Of a stretch of DNA of 64,000 nucleotides, positions 9,704 to 25,866 are shown in pieces. The notes beneath the pieces are model-generated. The model was not told where the DNA came from and did no database searches. It saw only the letters and a program-made list of their open reading frames with translations. Position 1 is the first letter of the stretch. Each line of letters opens with the position of its first letter. The stretch comes from Pseudomonas poae (GTDB taxonomy: Bacteria > Pseudomonadota > Gammaproteobacteria > Pseudomonadales > Pseudomonadaceae), in contig NZ_JYLI01000011.1 in NCBI RefSeq assembly GCF_001439785.1, positions 124,001 through 188,000 on the forward strand, written 5' to 3'. Both the position numbers and the translations under genes were made by a program.

Positions 9704-10443
9704 CAGTATCGACTCCAAACCGGATTGATGATCATAAAACGAGACGTCACAAAAATTGAAATGACAAAAAGTGTAAAAACAACAATAACGATAGCCAGGC
9801 ATTCCAAAACACCGTCCAGCATAATTTTATTGGCCCACCACATGGGGTTAAAAGCCCTGAAATTTTCGACAGCAGGATGAGATGAATTGATACTGACAAT
9901 TCCAAATGCCAGCATCGCGAACGAAAATATGGAAAATACCGTACTGGAGTTTTGGAAGCCTACCGGAATCAAAGTCAGCAAAAGTGAAAAGGTGGAAAAC
10001 AGCAGGAAACAGATGTAAAACCTAGTCACCACTACAATGAACTCTGAAAACTCCATAACACCCGAATAATTCCGAGTCAGCATATAAAAAACGGAGCAAT
10101 ACATGACCGCCATAAGTGAATAGGCCAGGAACTGCCCAACAAGAAAGATAGCTTTCGCCTGCTTCGTATAAACAAAAGATCGCAAAAACCCACTTTCTCT
10201 GCGCCCTACAATATAGAAAGCAAGACCAAACAAGGCCACGCTCGAAGCGACAAATGCATAAAACCATGAAGTACTTGATAGATAGTCCAATGCTGTAACT
10301 TGTGGTTCCCTGGCGTACGACATTAAATAAAAAATCACGACGGGTGATAGAACGTTCCACAAAAGCGCAGCAGGCTCCTTTAAATGCTCCTTGATAAAAA
10401 GCATTGCGAGAAAAAACGATCTGAAGAATAAAACGTCATTCAT
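9703..10443 (-). CDS. ABC-2 type transporter permease
   Basis: A 246-residue protein with about six membrane helices separated by short loops, the size and layout of a half-exporter ABC-2 permease. It pairs with the ATPase whose start overlaps its stop codon. Low GC and many AT-rich codons match the ATPase and the AT-rich upstream gap, so the two genes probably arrived together. No substrate can be assigned. Confidence 0.8.
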   Translation of the reverse strand: MNDVLFFRSFFLAMLFIKEHLKEPAALLWNVLSPVVIFYLMSYAREPQVTALDYLSSTSWFYAFVASSVALFGLAFYIVGRRESGFLRSFVYTKQAKAIFLVGQFLAYSLMAVMYCSVFYMLTRNYSGVMEFSEFIVVVTRFYICFLLFSTFSLLLTLIPVGFQNSSTVFSIFSFAMLAFGIVSINSSHPAVENFRAFNPMWWANKIMLDGVLECLAIVIVVFTLFVISIFVTSRFMIINPVWSRY

Positions 10444-10900
10444 GACTCACCTCACTACAATAATGATGCCAACTCAAAGCACGACGTTACGACATCGCCA
10501 TCAACTATTAAACACATGCAACAACTTCAAGCCATTTACATACAAAAACAGACGATAAACATTTGCAAAACACACACTCAAAAGTTTAACAACAACAATT
10601 TAGCCTCCCATTCAAAACTTGCAAACCTTTCTAGCTTTTTTACGCAGAAAAAACACCGATGCCTTTTGGGAAATTTCACTCAACATGACAAGACCCTTAT
10701 CAATTGTATTTTTTACGAAAATCAAAACAACTTCGAGAGACTTATAAAAATTCTTTAAAAACTATAGAGTTATATATCGGCAAACTGAGCAATCAAAGAA
10801 CTTCGACTATCCGGCATCTATTTAAGCAAACAGCGTACGCATCAAAAGTGAGCGGATATTCCGACCAACGGCCTGATTTTTCCGCCTGAACGCCGTAAAA
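10444..10900. other. AT-rich intergenic stretch upstream of the exporter
   Basis: About 450 bases, far poorer in GC than the rest of the left half. Short open frames occur on the plus strand but have no ribosome-binding sites, no recognisable composition and no family resemblance, so I do not call them genes. The stretch probably holds the promoter of the exporter operon and marks the edge of a transferred segment. Confidence 0.5.
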
Positions 10901-10994
10901 AATGCGGGAGGGGCCTGTTCCCGATAGTGTTGGATCAGCCAGTCAATCATCGACTGCCTCCCTGCCATCGGGAGCAAGCCCCCTCCCACATTTC
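10901..10994. repeat. REP/BIME-type inverted repeat, family B
   Basis: Arms GGGAGGGGCCTGTTCCCGAT and ATCGGGAGCAAGCCCCCTCC oppose each other across about 45 bases. Related copies lie at 11653-11748 and 34176-34266. The family differs in sequence from family A (272-422, 25607-25806). Confidence 0.75.
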
Positions 10995-11144
10995 TTACGC
11001 GTTTCACAGGGGCCTTGGTTAATGGCATTTGGTCATGGTTTGTTAAGGGCCAGCAAGGCGCGTCCCTTTTAATTGCAGGACATTTCCTAGACAATCTCTG
11101 CCGCCTTGCGCCTGTTGGAGTCGGTGGCTAGTCTGCGGCCCGTC

Positions 11145-11340
11145 ACTGCCAATTCAGTGATCGGGTTTAGTCGCCCGCTACTCTAAATCGGCGCATGGTC
11201 CATGCAGTTTCATGGTGGCTGTGCGCAGGGCACCCTCGGGTGCGCCGGATTTTCCGATTTTGGCCGGTCGACTAACCTGCGTACAGCCGCCACCTTTCGT
11301 TTAGTCGCGACAGGTACGGCTCCTTAGTCAAAACTCGGAG
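11145..11340 (+). ncRNA. structured 5' leader of the DUF6124 gene
   Basis: The 200 bases before the gene form several nested stems. A 13-bp helix (11217-11229 with 11276-11288, one G-U pair) encloses a GCACC-CTCG-GGTGC hairpin and a CGGA-TTT-TCCG hairpin. Outside it, CACTG-CAGTG and GCATG-GTC-CATGC hairpins precede. CTTAGTCAAAACTCGGAG leads into the start codon. I recall similar leaders before other DUF6124 genes in Pseudomonas, but know of no named RNA family. It may be a cis-regulatory RNA or a small RNA with the gene downstream. Confidence 0.6.
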
Positions 11341-11347
11341 TTACACC

Positions 11348-11644
11348 ATGAACAAAGCCCTACCCGATCCACCCCACGATCACAGCGCCTTCCACCGCGC
11401 CATTGACCGTCACTCACCCACAAAAGACTTCCATTGCGTCAATGAAGACCTGAGCTTCGAAGATGCCCTGCTCTACACCGCCAGCTTGCTGGACAGCGCC
11501 TCGGTGACGGCACTCGATTGCAGTGAGCACCTGGAGAGCCCCGAGCGGGCGAAGATTCTGGCGGTGTGGCATTTACTGGAGATTGCCAGGACCACGGTGG
11601 ATCGCTCTATCCACTGCCTGAACAACCCAAAAACCACCGCCTGA
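11348..11644 (+). CDS. DUF6124 (formerly DUF3077) family protein
   Basis: A 98-residue, soluble, mostly helical protein that starts MNKALPDPP. It has the family's acidic helix (EDLSFEDALLYTASLLDSA) and a C-terminal helix ending in VDRSIHCLN. The family is short and largely confined to Pseudomonas, often in many copies per genome; no function is known to me. CGGAG lies about seven bases before the ATG. It is monocistronic between two REP-type repeats, and the leader above is its most informative feature. Confidence 0.75.
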   Translation: MNKALPDPPHDHSAFHRAIDRHSPTKDFHCVNEDLSFEDALLYTASLLDSASVTALDCSEHLESPERAKILAVWHLLEIARTTVDRSIHCLNNPKTTA

Positions 11645-11652
11645 ACGCGCAA

Positions 11653-11748
11653 AAAATGTGGGTGGGGCTTACTCCCGATAGCGGTGAATCAGTCAACCCA
11701 TCATCGACTGACCCTCTGCCATCGGGAGCAAGCTCCCTCCCACTGGGA
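11653..11748. repeat. REP/BIME-type inverted repeat, family B
   Basis: Arms GTGGGTGGGGCTTACTCCCG and GGGAGCAAGCTCCCTCCCAC face each other across about 50 bases, between the DUF6124 gene and the 3' end of the NRPS gene. It is related to 10901-10994 and could help terminate transcription from both sides. Confidence 0.75.
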
Positions 11749-11784
11749 GCGCATTTCAAACTCGGGTTCAGCGTTAATACACCC

Positions 11785-18054
<6,270 letters not shown>

Positions 18055-18526
18055 AAGATCCTTCTCATGGGGGGTCGCCGGGGAGGTCCATCACGGCGAA
18101 ATTGCCGGATTGGAGCATGGGGGTACGGGGCTGCCTGACACCCCAAACCCGGACATTCAAATGAATGGATCCGGCCTGGCTGAAGGTTCACCGCTGAAAC
18201 GATTAAAGCGTTGTAGGAGATTGGCTATATCTGCCCGAGGATGGCAATTAGACATCTCAGCTTTAAATGGGTATTTCCCTTTTAAATCAATGGATTAAAA
18301 ATCAATAAAAATCTGCGAAGGTTATGCGTATATGGAAATACCTGACAGAACCGTCGAATTATTGGCGGCGCTTTTGTGGCAGGTTGTGTCCCTCGTTTCC
18401 GCTACATACGTAGGACAAATCCATATGGCTAAATGAAATCTCGAACGCCGAGTTACGTTCAAGCAGTACGGCGCGTCCCGCACAGACCCAGGGCGCCCGA
18501 TGACGGTTTTCGACATCAAGGATAAG
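18055..18526. promoter_or_regulatory. divergent promoter region between NRPS and luxR
   Basis: About 470 bases separate the two divergent starts. The middle is AT-rich (18255-18360), and CTAC-ATAC-GTAG near 18402 is a short inverted repeat. Small open frames here lack ribosome-binding sites. Both the NRPS and the LuxR gene must be driven from this gap; no operator can be assigned with certainty. Confidence 0.5.
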
Positions 18527-19327
18527 ATGGCCATGAGTCTGACGCGTACCCTGAGCAACACAACCAGCCCGCATTTCTATGCCGAAATGGGTGAACTGAT
18601 TTCAAGCAGCGGCCAGGAAGACTTCGCCGCACACATGCTGCACCTGGTGGACAAATGGGTGCCGATCCACATGGTGGACCTCAGCGAATGGACCCTGGAC
18701 GAGCTGCGTGATCGCGTGCTCGATATCAAGCTGCTCGGCAGCGCGGGCCTCAAAAGCGAGCTGTCTGCACCCCAGACCCTGCACCCGCTCAACGACCATC
18801 CGCTGCTGCGGGAGATGCTGCGCATGCAGGACCCGCTGCTGATTCAGATGCGCGCCCAACCCAACAGCGCACACCCGCGCGGCACCTCGCACCAGTGCAA
18901 CCTCGTGGCTCGCCAGGGCAACCGGCGCCAGGTGATTTCGTTTTACCGCCCGCCGGCCCAGCGTGGGTTTTCCCTGGCGCAACTGTCCTTCCTCAAGTGC
19001 CTGTCGGATACGCTGCTGCCGTTGCTGGAGCGCCATGCCCAATTGCTTCACCAGGCGCCGCAGAGCAGTCTGGAACCGGTGCATAACCCGCTGGAGCAAT
19101 CGCAATTGCAGCGTGAGTTCTACAAGCGCCTGTCGCTGAGCGATATCACGTTGTCGGCGCGGGAGCAGGAAGTGTGCCTGGGCCTGTTGACCGGCGGCAC
19201 CGTGCCGCAGATGGCGGAAAAACTCAGCGTAAAAAACAGCTCGGTTGAAACCTACCTCAAGCGCGCCGCCGCCAAACTGGGCGTGAGTGGCCGCCATGGC
19301 CTGGCCAAATGGATGGTGGGCACGTGA
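18527..19327 (+). CDS. LuxR-type regulator next to lipopeptide NRPS
   Basis: About 266 residues with a C-terminal LuxR helix-turn-helix ([20 protein letters not shown] to [14 protein letters not shown]). The N-terminal half lacks the hallmark residues of an acyl-homoserine-lactone pocket. I chose ATG 18527 because AAGGA precedes it by seven bases; ATG 18500 is in frame. Regulators of this kind flank Pseudomonas lipopeptide clusters and activate the synthetases (family knowledge), so the divergent NRPS is its probable target. It overlaps the next gene by one base. Confidence 0.85.
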   Translation: MAMSLTRTLSNTTSPHFYAEMGELISSSGQEDFAAHMLHLVDKWVPIHMVDLSEWTLDELRDRVLDIKLLGSAGLKSELSAPQTLHPLNDHPLLREMLRMQDPLLIQMRAQPNSAHPRGTSHQCNLVARQGNRRQVISFYRPPAQRGFSLAQLSFLKCLSDTLLPLLERHAQLLHQAPQSSLEPVHNPLEQSQLQREFYKRLSLSDITLSAREQEVCLGLLTGGTVPQMAEKLSVKNSSVETYLKRAAAKLGVSGRHGLAKWMVGT

Positions 19328-20763
19328 TGAGCAGGCCCTTGATTAATAGCGTCACCGTCACAGCCGTCGGCATGGCCTGCCTGCTCGGCGGCTGCTCGCT
19401 GATTCCCGAGTACCAGCGGCCCCAGGCACCCGTGCCGCAGCACTACCCACAGGACGGGGTATACCGCCAGGCGCAAGCGGGCACGCAAACCACCTCGGAC
19501 TGGCAGCACCTGTTCCATGACCCCGCGCTGCAACAGCTGATTGGTGAAGCACTGGTCAACAACCGCGACCTGCGGGTGGCGACGCTGAACGTCGAGGCAT
19601 TCCAGGCCCAGTACCGTATCCAGCGTGCCGACCTGTTTCCGGCGGTGTCCGCCGCCGGTGCCGGCAAGCGCCAGAAAGTGCCGGCGGACGTGACGGGCAC
19701 CGGAAAGTCGGCGATCACCTCCAGCTATTCGGCCACCCTGGGCATCAGCGCTTATGAACTGGACCTGTTCGGCCGTGTTCGCAGCCTCAGCGAACAGGCG
19801 ATGCTCACCTACCTGGGCACCGCAGAGGCCCGTCGCAGCGCGCAGTTGAGCCTGGTGGCGAATGTGGCCAACGCCTACCTCACATGGCGTGCCGATCAGG
19901 AGCTGCTGGACCTGGCACAACAAACCCTGACCGCCAACGAACGCAGTCTGCACCTCACCGACCGCAGCAAACGCGCGGGCAAGGCCTCTGCAGTGGAGGT
20001 GGTGCAGGCGCGCACCAGCGTCGAAAGCACCCGCGCCAGCGTGGCCCGTTACCAGCGCCAGGTGGCCCAGGACCTCAACAGCCTCGCCTTGCTGATCGGC
20101 GGCCCGGTAGACCCAAGCCTGCCGTCGCGCCCGCTGGCCGACGACCTGGTTGCACGGGTGCCCGCCGGCTTGCCCTCAGACCTGCTGCAGCGCCGCCCGG
20201 ATATCCTCCAGGCCGAATACCAGTTGCAGGCCGCCAACGCCAATATCGGCGCCGCCCGCGCAGCGTTTTTCCCCTCGGTGAGCCTCACGGCCAATGCCGG
20301 CAGCGCCAGCACCGAGCTGTCGGGGCTGTTCAAGGGGGGCTCGGGCACCTGGACGTTTCAGCCGCAGATCAACCTGCCGATCTTCAACGCCGGCAGCCTG
20401 CGCGCCAGCCTTGACTACGCCAAGCTGCAAAAAGACATCACGGTGGCCCAATACGAAAAATCGATCCAGACCGCCTTCCAGGAAGTAGCCGATGGCCTCG
20501 CCGCACGTCAGACGTTCGTCGACCAGCTCAACGCGCAACGGGATTTCGTGGCCGCCAGCCAGACCTATTACGACCTTGCCCAGCACCGCTACCGCAGCGG
20601 TATGGACAGCAACCTGACGTTCCTCGACGCACAGCGTTCGCTGTTCAGCGCGCAGCAGGCATTGATCGTGGATCGACTGGCGCAGTTAGTGGCGCAGGTG
20701 AACCTGTATACCGCGCTGGGGGGCGCGTGGGCCGAGGCCCCGCGCCTGGCGGTTGCACCCTAG
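19327..20763 (+). CDS. NodT-type outer-membrane efflux lipoprotein
   Basis: A 478-residue outer-membrane factor from ATG 19327, which overlaps the luxR stop (TGATGA). It has a lipoprotein signal ending LLGGCS, and two OEP repeats, each with long helices ([16 protein letters not shown], then [12 protein letters not shown] and [15 protein letters not shown]). Such proteins form the TolC-like tunnel of tripartite pumps. In viscosin-type clusters a nodT-like gene lies beside the first NRPS and works with a MacAB pump coded by the distant second cluster. The arrangement here is the same, so lipopeptide export is likely. Confidence 0.88.
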   Translation: MSRPLINSVTVTAVGMACLLGGCSLIPEYQRPQAPVPQHYPQDGVYRQAQAGTQTTSDWQHLFHDPALQQLIGEALVNNRDLRVATLNVEAFQAQYRIQRADLFPAVSAAGAGKRQKVPADVTGTGKSAITSSYSATLGISAYELDLFGRVRSLSEQAMLTYLGTAEARRSAQLSLVANVANAYLTWRADQELLDLAQQTLTANERSLHLTDRSKRAGKASAVEVVQARTSVESTRASVARYQRQVAQDLNSLALLIGGPVDPSLPSRPLADDLVARVPAGLPSDLLQRRPDILQAEYQLQAANANIGAARAAFFPSVSLTANAGSASTELSGLFKGGSGTWTFQPQINLPIFNAGSLRASLDYAKLQKDITVAQYEKSIQTAFQEVADGLAARQTFVDQLNAQRDFVAASQTYYDLAQHRYRSGMDSNLTFLDAQRSLFSAQQALIVDRLAQLVAQVNLYTALGGAWAEAPRLAVAP

Positions 20764-21602
20764 AGCAATTTGAGCCCGATCGCCGAGCGGTTGCGCCATT
20801 GTGATTCATTCAGCTCGGCTGCCTTTCCGTAGTCATCCAGCTTGCCGTTGATGACTGCCATTGAGTGCACTGAGTCAGCGACCGTGCCGATGGCCCCCCG
20901 CCTGAAGTCTTCAAGGGTGGCCGGGGCCACGTAGTTCTTCAGGCCCAGGCGGCGCAGGGCCTGCCCTGGGTACTCGCCATCGTTCAAGCTGGTCAGGGCA
21001 GCGGTGTAGTCCTTTTTATCAACACCATCATTGCCTTCCATCTGGGCTCGCTTGCCACTGACGGCATACAGGAACTGTGCATTGACCAGCACGTCATTGG
21101 GCCTGTTTGCCTTGAAATCCGAGGCTTTGCGGGCTTGCTCCAACTCTGCGTGACTGATGTGCAGCCTGTAGGCATCGCGCATGACTACCTCAAAACCCGT
21201 GGCGGTCGCCCGTACCCGCTTGAAGACGCCGTGAGGGTTGTGACCGAACCTCATCATTGCCGCCTTGATTGCGGAAACGGTGACGCAGTTCCTTTCATCG
21301 TTCTGATAAAAATCCGTGAATACATCGGCCGGTTTTATGCCGATATTCGCCGCCGTGCCGCGGATAAATCGCCCAGTCTCGACCGCACCCGGCGCCTGGT
21401 TTTCAGCCTGCGTGATGCGCAGGCGATTCACTTCGTGGGTGTCATACCGGACGCTCTGGCGTGCAGACAGTTGCCTTAGCCGTTTGCCCAACACGTCCAT
21501 CGCACTGATCAGGTGCTCTGCGTTCTGCCTCGATGCAGGCTCGATCGACGTACGCGCCGCGCCATGATCCGCCCTTCCAACATGCACATTCAGATTCAGC
21601 AT
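20760..21602 (-). CDS. hypothetical protein with possible Cys/His catalytic pair (paralogue 1)
   Basis: A 280-residue soluble protein without an obvious Sec signal. I start at ATG 21602, preceded by GGAGTTGGAAA. The C-terminal 200 residues align with the next gene's product: [18 protein letters not shown] here against AIKVAMMKFGQSPASVFK there. Here a Cys lies just before the shared helix ([13 protein letters not shown]) and a His-Ser begins the strand near the C-terminus ([11 protein letters not shown]), an order seen in papain-fold cysteine proteases. This is an inference from two motifs. The variable N-terminus plus globular C-terminus would suit a type III or other effector. Its stop overlaps the nodT stop by four bases, tail to tail. 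No function is known to me. Confidence 0.6.
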   Translation of the reverse strand: MLNLNVHVGRADHGAARTSIEPASRQNAEHLISAMDVLGKRLRQLSARQSVRYDTHEVNRLRITQAENQAPGAVETGRFIRGTAANIGIKPADVFTDFYQNDERNCVTVSAIKAAMMRFGHNPHGVFKRVRATATGFEVVMRDAYRLHISHAELEQARKASDFKANRPNDVLVNAQFLYAVSGKRAQMEGNDGVDKKDYTAALTSLNDGEYPGQALRRLGLKNYVAPATLEDFRRGAIGTVADSVHSMAVINGKLDDYGKAAELNESQWRNRSAIGLKLL

Positions 21603-21631
21603 TTTCCAACTCCAATCGGTGGCCGGTGCAG

Positions 21632-22765
21632 TCAATCAGCAAGCATGGCGACTTTCAGGGAAGGCGAGACGGGCCTGTTATACAACTGCCCCTCCATCAC
21701 CCCGTCAATGATGACGCCGTTCTTGTAGCTGCCGCCTGACTTCACCGGTACACCCACCTGCGAGCCCAGGGTTTGCGCATCGACCACCCTGATCTGCTCT
21801 TTCAAGCCCAGCAAAGAGAGTGCCGAGTACCCATCGATGCCCTCACCCGCCGACGCCAGCACGCCCGGATAAGTGCGGTGCGCATGGTAGGCACTGTCCT
21901 CGCCATAGAGCTTCATGAACGGGTCCGAGGCTTTCTGAACATCCAGCTCGAGGCTCTGGCGCTTGTTCATCACGGCAAACAGGAAGCTGGCATCCTTGAT
22001 CATGTCTTCATCGCCGCCGCTGAACTTTGCGGCCCTGAACGCCAGGTTCAGTTCTTCGAACGAGATATTCAGTTTGAAACCATCTCTCAGGGTGATGGTG
22101 TAGCCGTCCTTTGCACTCAGCACTTCCTTGAACACGCTGGCCGGGCTCTGCCCGAATTTCATCATTGCAACTTTGATGGCGCCTACATGTTCCTCTCTGC
22201 CAGAGCTGCCCAGGTAAGGGTAGTTTTCGTAAGACGCACGCAATCCGTTGACGATGTCGTCCGGCTTGCGTCCTTGAGGTGCAGTCGACAGGAAACTCGT
22301 GAGTGGTTCGTAATGTTCATCCGCAAACATCTCAGTCAGTTCGCTATCGAAACGGGTGCGGGTACTTGCCAGGTTCGGCCGTTCCATGAACGCTGCCAGC
22401 CTGTCGCGCCAGACATTGTCCATGGGAGACGAGGCACGTGGAGCCGGTGCAGGTTCCGCGCGTGGTGGGGGCGCGACAGTCACCGCGGGCAGTGGACTTG
22501 GCAGCGGTTTATCCTTGGCCATCCATTGATTCAATGCACTGACCAATGCGTCGTACATCTTCAACAAGGCCGCCAGTTCGGGGTCTTTTTCCTGTGCCGT
22601 TAACTGTTGGCCAATCTCACTGAGCGCCGAGAACTGCCGAAGAGGATCAACGCTGTCGCTCGTTGTTTGTGGGTGATTGATTGATTCAGGCGTTTGGCGG
22701 GTGGGCACGGAAGTTTCACCGCCCAACATCATTGGACGATGGTTGTACGCAGCACTCATGAACAT
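21632..22765 (-). CDS. hypothetical protein, paralogue 2, with degenerate Cys/His positions
   Basis: About 377 residues from ATG 22765 (or 375 from 22759). It has a long disordered, Pro/Ala-rich N-terminal part (for example VAPPPRAEPAPAPRASS) and a C-terminal domain homologous to the downstream neighbour. At the position of the neighbour's Cys it has Glu (REEHVGAIKVAM), and at the His position Tyr (GSYKNGVIIDGV), so a catalytic pair, if real, is lost. The two genes are 29 bases apart and probably co-transcribed. A pseudoenzyme partner, an inhibitor or an independently evolved effector are all possible. The family is not one I can name. Confidence 0.6.
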   Translation of the reverse strand: MFMSAAYNHRPMMLGGETSVPTRQTPESINHPQTTSDSVDPLRQFSALSEIGQQLTAQEKDPELAALLKMYDALVSALNQWMAKDKPLPSPLPAVTVAPPPRAEPAPAPRASSPMDNVWRDRLAAFMERPNLASTRTRFDSELTEMFADEHYEPLTSFLSTAPQGRKPDDIVNGLRASYENYPYLGSSGREEHVGAIKVAMMKFGQSPASVFKEVLSAKDGYTITLRDGFKLNISFEELNLAFRAAKFSGGDEDMIKDASFLFAVMNKRQSLELDVQKASDPFMKLYGEDSAYHAHRTYPGVLASAGEGIDGYSALSLLGLKEQIRVVDAQTLGSQVGVPVKSGGSYKNGVIIDGVMEGQLYNRPVSPSLKVAMLAD

Positions 22766-22887
22766 GACATTCAAGTCTCGGTAATTGAAATAAAGGTCGA
22801 CCCGTCGATGTGGGTACTTCTGCGTGGCGGATCGAGTTCGATCGTTCCGGCCTTCAGCGGGCTGATACGTAACAACGACCTTCGATC

Positions 22888-24108
22888 TCAACCAATTGCC
22901 GGGGAAATCCGCTGCCTCGGCGTGTTTATCCGAGGCGCGCTGCCCTGCTGGAACTCGCGCGGCGTACAGCCAAACTCACGCCGAAACACCGTGTGCAGAT
23001 ACTGCGCCGAGGTGAACCCGCAGCTAGCGGCAATATCGGCAATCGCCAGCGCCTGGTTGCCCAATTCCCTGGCGGCTGCGGCGAGTTTGAAGCGCAGGAT
23101 TTCGTCATGCACGCTGCAGCCACGCACCTTGCGAAAGTGCGCTTCCAGGGAGGAACGCGACACGCCGACATAGGCCGCGACCTGCGCGGTCTTGATGCCC
23201 TGGCAGGCGTACTGGCGAATAAACAGCAGGGCCTGCATCACATAGGGATTGCCCAGCGGTTGATGCAGGCTGGAGGCTTGCACGTTGATCGCGTCCGGCG
23301 GCACCAGCACCTGGGTGCCCGTGCAGGGTTTGCCATGCAGCATCTGGTGCAGCAACGCGGCGGCGGTACGGCCCATGGTCTCGGTGCCCTGGATCACCGA
23401 ACTGAGCGGCACCCGCGTAAGGGTGCGGGTCAGCGGGTCGTTGTCGATGCCGATCAGGGCGACCTGCTCGGGCACCGCAATGCCCGCCGTAAGGCAGGCT
23501 TGCAAGAGCTGCCGGGCGCGGGCATCGGTGACGGCGATAATGCCGATGGGCTTGGGCAGGCTGTGCAGCCAGGCGATCTGCTGTTCCACCGCGCTGTCCC
23601 ACAGCGGCGCGCTGGTGCCCAGGCCGCGGTAGATCTGCACCGCCAAACCGTCACGCTGCATCAGCCCGCGAAAGGCCTTCTCCCGCTCCTGGGCCCAGCG
23701 GTTGGCTTGGGCTTCGGGCAGGCTGAAACAGGCAAACCGCGTCAGTCCGGCCTCGATCAGGTGTTCGTAGGCAAGCTTCATCAAGGCGTGGTTGTCGGTG
23801 GCCACGTAGGGAATGCCCTTGGGATAGGCGCGCACATCCTCGTAAGAGCCCCCCACCGCCACCACCGGCAACGCGCTCCCGGCCAGCGCCTCGCCGATCA
23901 GCGGGTCATCGAAATCGGCAATGATGCCGTCGCCCTGCCAGCGCTCGATGCCCTTGAGTCGGCACAGGAAGTCCTCTTCCAGAAACAGATCCCAGGACGC
24001 GCGAGTGCTGCTCAGGTAATTGCCGATCCCCGCGATGATGCCGCGGTCGTAGATTTTACTGCCGTTGAAGAGCAAAGCGATGCGGTGGACGGGCGGTAGG
24101 GTTTTCAT
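22888..24108 (-). CDS. xylR: xylose operon activator XylR
   Basis: A 406-residue regulator with a LacI/periplasmic-binding-like sensor domain (about 1-280) and a C-terminal AraC-type helix-turn-helix pair (AAYVGVSRSSLEAHFRKV and IADIAASCGFTSAQYLHTVF). This is the XylR architecture of Proteobacteria, in which D-xylose binds the sensor and the dimer activates xylA and xylF promoters. It is divergent from xylA, 139 bases away. Confidence 0.92.
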   Translation of the reverse strand: MKTLPPVHRIALLFNGSKIYDRGIIAGIGNYLSSTRASWDLFLEEDFLCRLKGIERWQGDGIIADFDDPLIGEALAGSALPVVAVGGSYEDVRAYPKGIPYVATDNHALMKLAYEHLIEAGLTRFACFSLPEAQANRWAQEREKAFRGLMQRDGLAVQIYRGLGTSAPLWDSAVEQQIAWLHSLPKPIGIIAVTDARARQLLQACLTAGIAVPEQVALIGIDNDPLTRTLTRVPLSSVIQGTETMGRTAAALLHQMLHGKPCTGTQVLVPPDAINVQASSLHQPLGNPYVMQALLFIRQYACQGIKTAQVAAYVGVSRSSLEAHFRKVRGCSVHDEILRFKLAAAARELGNQALAIADIAASCGFTSAQYLHTVFRREFGCTPREFQQGSAPRINTPRQRISPAIG

Positions 24109-24154
24109 TGTTGTTATCCTGGGGCCGGTCCGGACAGACTAGACCGCGCCACTC

Positions 24155-24181
24155 AAAATCGCACTACACCTTGGTGATTTT
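24155..24181. promoter_or_regulatory. inverted repeat in xylR-xylA gap, possible XylR site
   Basis: AAAATC (24155-24160) and GATTTT (24176-24181) are mirrored across 15 bases in the 139-base gap between the divergent xylR and xylA starts. The place is right for XylR binding, but the arms are short and XylR sites in E. coli are direct repeats, so this is tentative. Confidence 0.25.
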
Positions 24182-24247
24182 CATAATCGCCAGGCCACAG
24201 GCCGTTGCTAGTATCCAGACACCGCCAAGAACAATAAGGAAAACGCC

Positions 24248-25564
24248 ATGCCGTACTTCCCCGGTATCGAGAAGGTTCGCTTCGAAGGCCCAGACAGCGA
24301 CAATCCCCTCGCCTTTCGCCATTACGATGCCAACAAGCTGATCCTCGGCAAACCCATGCGCGAACACCTGCGCATGGCCGTCTGTTATTGGCACACCTTT
24401 GTATGGCCGGGCGCGGATGTGTTTGGCTCAGGCACGTTCAAGCGGCCGTGGCAGCGCAGCGGTGATCCGATGGAGGTCGCCATTGGCAAGGCTGATGCGG
24501 CCTTCGAGTTCTTCGCCAAGCTGGGCGTCGATTACTACAGTTTTCACGACACCGATGTGGCACCCGAGGGCAGCTCGCTCAAGGAATACCGCAACCACTT
24601 TGCGCAGATGGTCGACCATCTGGAGCGCCATCAGGAGCAGAGCGGCATAAAGCTGCTGTGGGGCACCGCCAATTGCTTCAGCAATCCGCGCTTCGCCGCT
24701 GGCGCCGCGAGCAACCCGGACCCCGAGGTGTTTGCCTGGGCCGCCGCCCAGGTGTTCAGTGCGATGAACGCCACGCTGCGCCTCAAGGGCTCCAACTATG
24801 TGCTGTGGGGCGGCCGTGAAGGCTATGAAACCCTGCTCAACACCGACCTAAAACGCGAGCGTGAACAGCTCGGCCGTTTCATGCGCATGGTGGTGGAGCA
24901 CAAGCACAAGATCGGCTTCAAGGGCGACCTGTTGATCGAGCCCAAGCCCCAGGAGCCGACCAAGCATCAGTACGATTACGACAGCGCCACGGTGTTCGGC
25001 TTCCTGCACGAGTACGGCCTGGAGCATGAGATCAAGGTCAATATCGAGGCCAACCACGCAACGCTGGCCGGGCACAGTTTTCATCATGAAATCGCGACGG
25101 CCGTGTCACTGGGCATTTTCGGCAGTATCGACGCCAACCGTGGCGACCCGCAGAACGGCTGGGACACCGACCAGTTTCCCAACAGCGTCGAGGAAATGAC
25201 CCTGGCCACCTACGAAATCCTCAAGGCTGGCGGATTCCGTAACGGCGGCTATAACTTTGATTCCAAGGTGCGCCGTCAGAGCCTGGATGAAGTGGACCTG
25301 TTCCACGGGCATGTCGCGGCCATGGACGTGCTGGCCCTGTCGCTCGAACGGGCGGCGGCGATGGTGCAGAACGACACGCTGCAGCAGTTCAAGGATCAGC
25401 GTTATGCCGGCTGGCAACAGCCGCTTGGCCAGGCAGTGCTGGCCGGTGAATTCAGCCTTGAGTCGCTGGCCGAGCACGCGTTCACCCATGAGCTCAACCC
25501 GCAGGCGGTAAGTGGGCGGCAGGAGATGCTGGAGGGTGTGGTCAACCGGTTTATCTATCGGTGA
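24248..25564 (+). CDS. xylA: xylose isomerase
   Basis: A 438-residue protein matching the long class II xylose isomerases. Visible are [12 protein letters not shown] with the catalytic His and Asp near 100, [18 protein letters not shown] with metal-binding Glu near 230, [17 protein letters not shown], and [19 protein letters not shown] carrying further metal ligands. It converts D-xylose to D-xylulose in the cytoplasm with divalent metal. AAGGAAAACGCC precedes the ATG. It is divergent from xylR and upstream of xylFGH. Confidence 0.97.
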   Translation: MPYFPGIEKVRFEGPDSDNPLAFRHYDANKLILGKPMREHLRMAVCYWHTFVWPGADVFGSGTFKRPWQRSGDPMEVAIGKADAAFEFFAKLGVDYYSFHDTDVAPEGSSLKEYRNHFAQMVDHLERHQEQSGIKLLWGTANCFSNPRFAAGAASNPDPEVFAWAAAQVFSAMNATLRLKGSNYVLWGGREGYETLLNTDLKREREQLGRFMRMVVEHKHKIGFKGDLLIEPKPQEPTKHQYDYDSATVFGFLHEYGLEHEIKVNIEANHATLAGHSFHHEIATAVSLGIFGSIDANRGDPQNGWDTDQFPNSVEEMTLATYEILKAGGFRNGGYNFDSKVRRQSLDEVDLFHGHVAAMDVLALSLERAAAMVQNDTLQQFKDQRYAGWQQPLGQAVLAGEFSLESLAEHAFTHELNPQAVSGRQEMLEGVVNRFIYR

Positions 25565-25606
25565 AGTTTGGCTTCTGTGGTGAGCCTGCTTCTGTGGCAA
25601 GCAGGT

Positions 25607-25806
25607 TCATTGTGGCGAGCGGGCTTGCCCCGCGTTGGGGTGCGAAGCGCCCCCAATCCAGCAAAACGCGGTGTACCTGATACGGCTCAGCGCCTGGTTT
25701 TGGGGCTGCTGCGCAGCCCAACGCAGGACAAGCCTGCTCGCCACAGGGGAATCTGCGCTTAACTGAACGGCATTAGGGCTTGCCCGCTCGCCACAGAGGC
25801 CCGCTC
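25607..25806. repeat. REP/BIME-type inverted repeat, family A
   Basis: Left arm GTGGCGAGCGGGCTTGCCCC followed by TTGGGGTGCGAAGCG; mirrored arms CAGCCCAACGCAGGACAAGC and two copies of GCTCGCCACA toward 25800. It matches the 272-422 repeat and fills most of the xylA-xylF gap, so xylF likely has its own promoter just after it. Confidence 0.75.
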
Positions 25807-25866
25807 GCCACAATCAGTACTGTGTTTGCCTAGAGTCTTCCAACAACAATAAAAGGACGCACCATC

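Noticed and set aside
18055-18298. Small plus-strand frame in the NRPS-luxR gap
   Set aside because: No ribosome-binding site and poor composition; the region is better explained as a divergent promoter.
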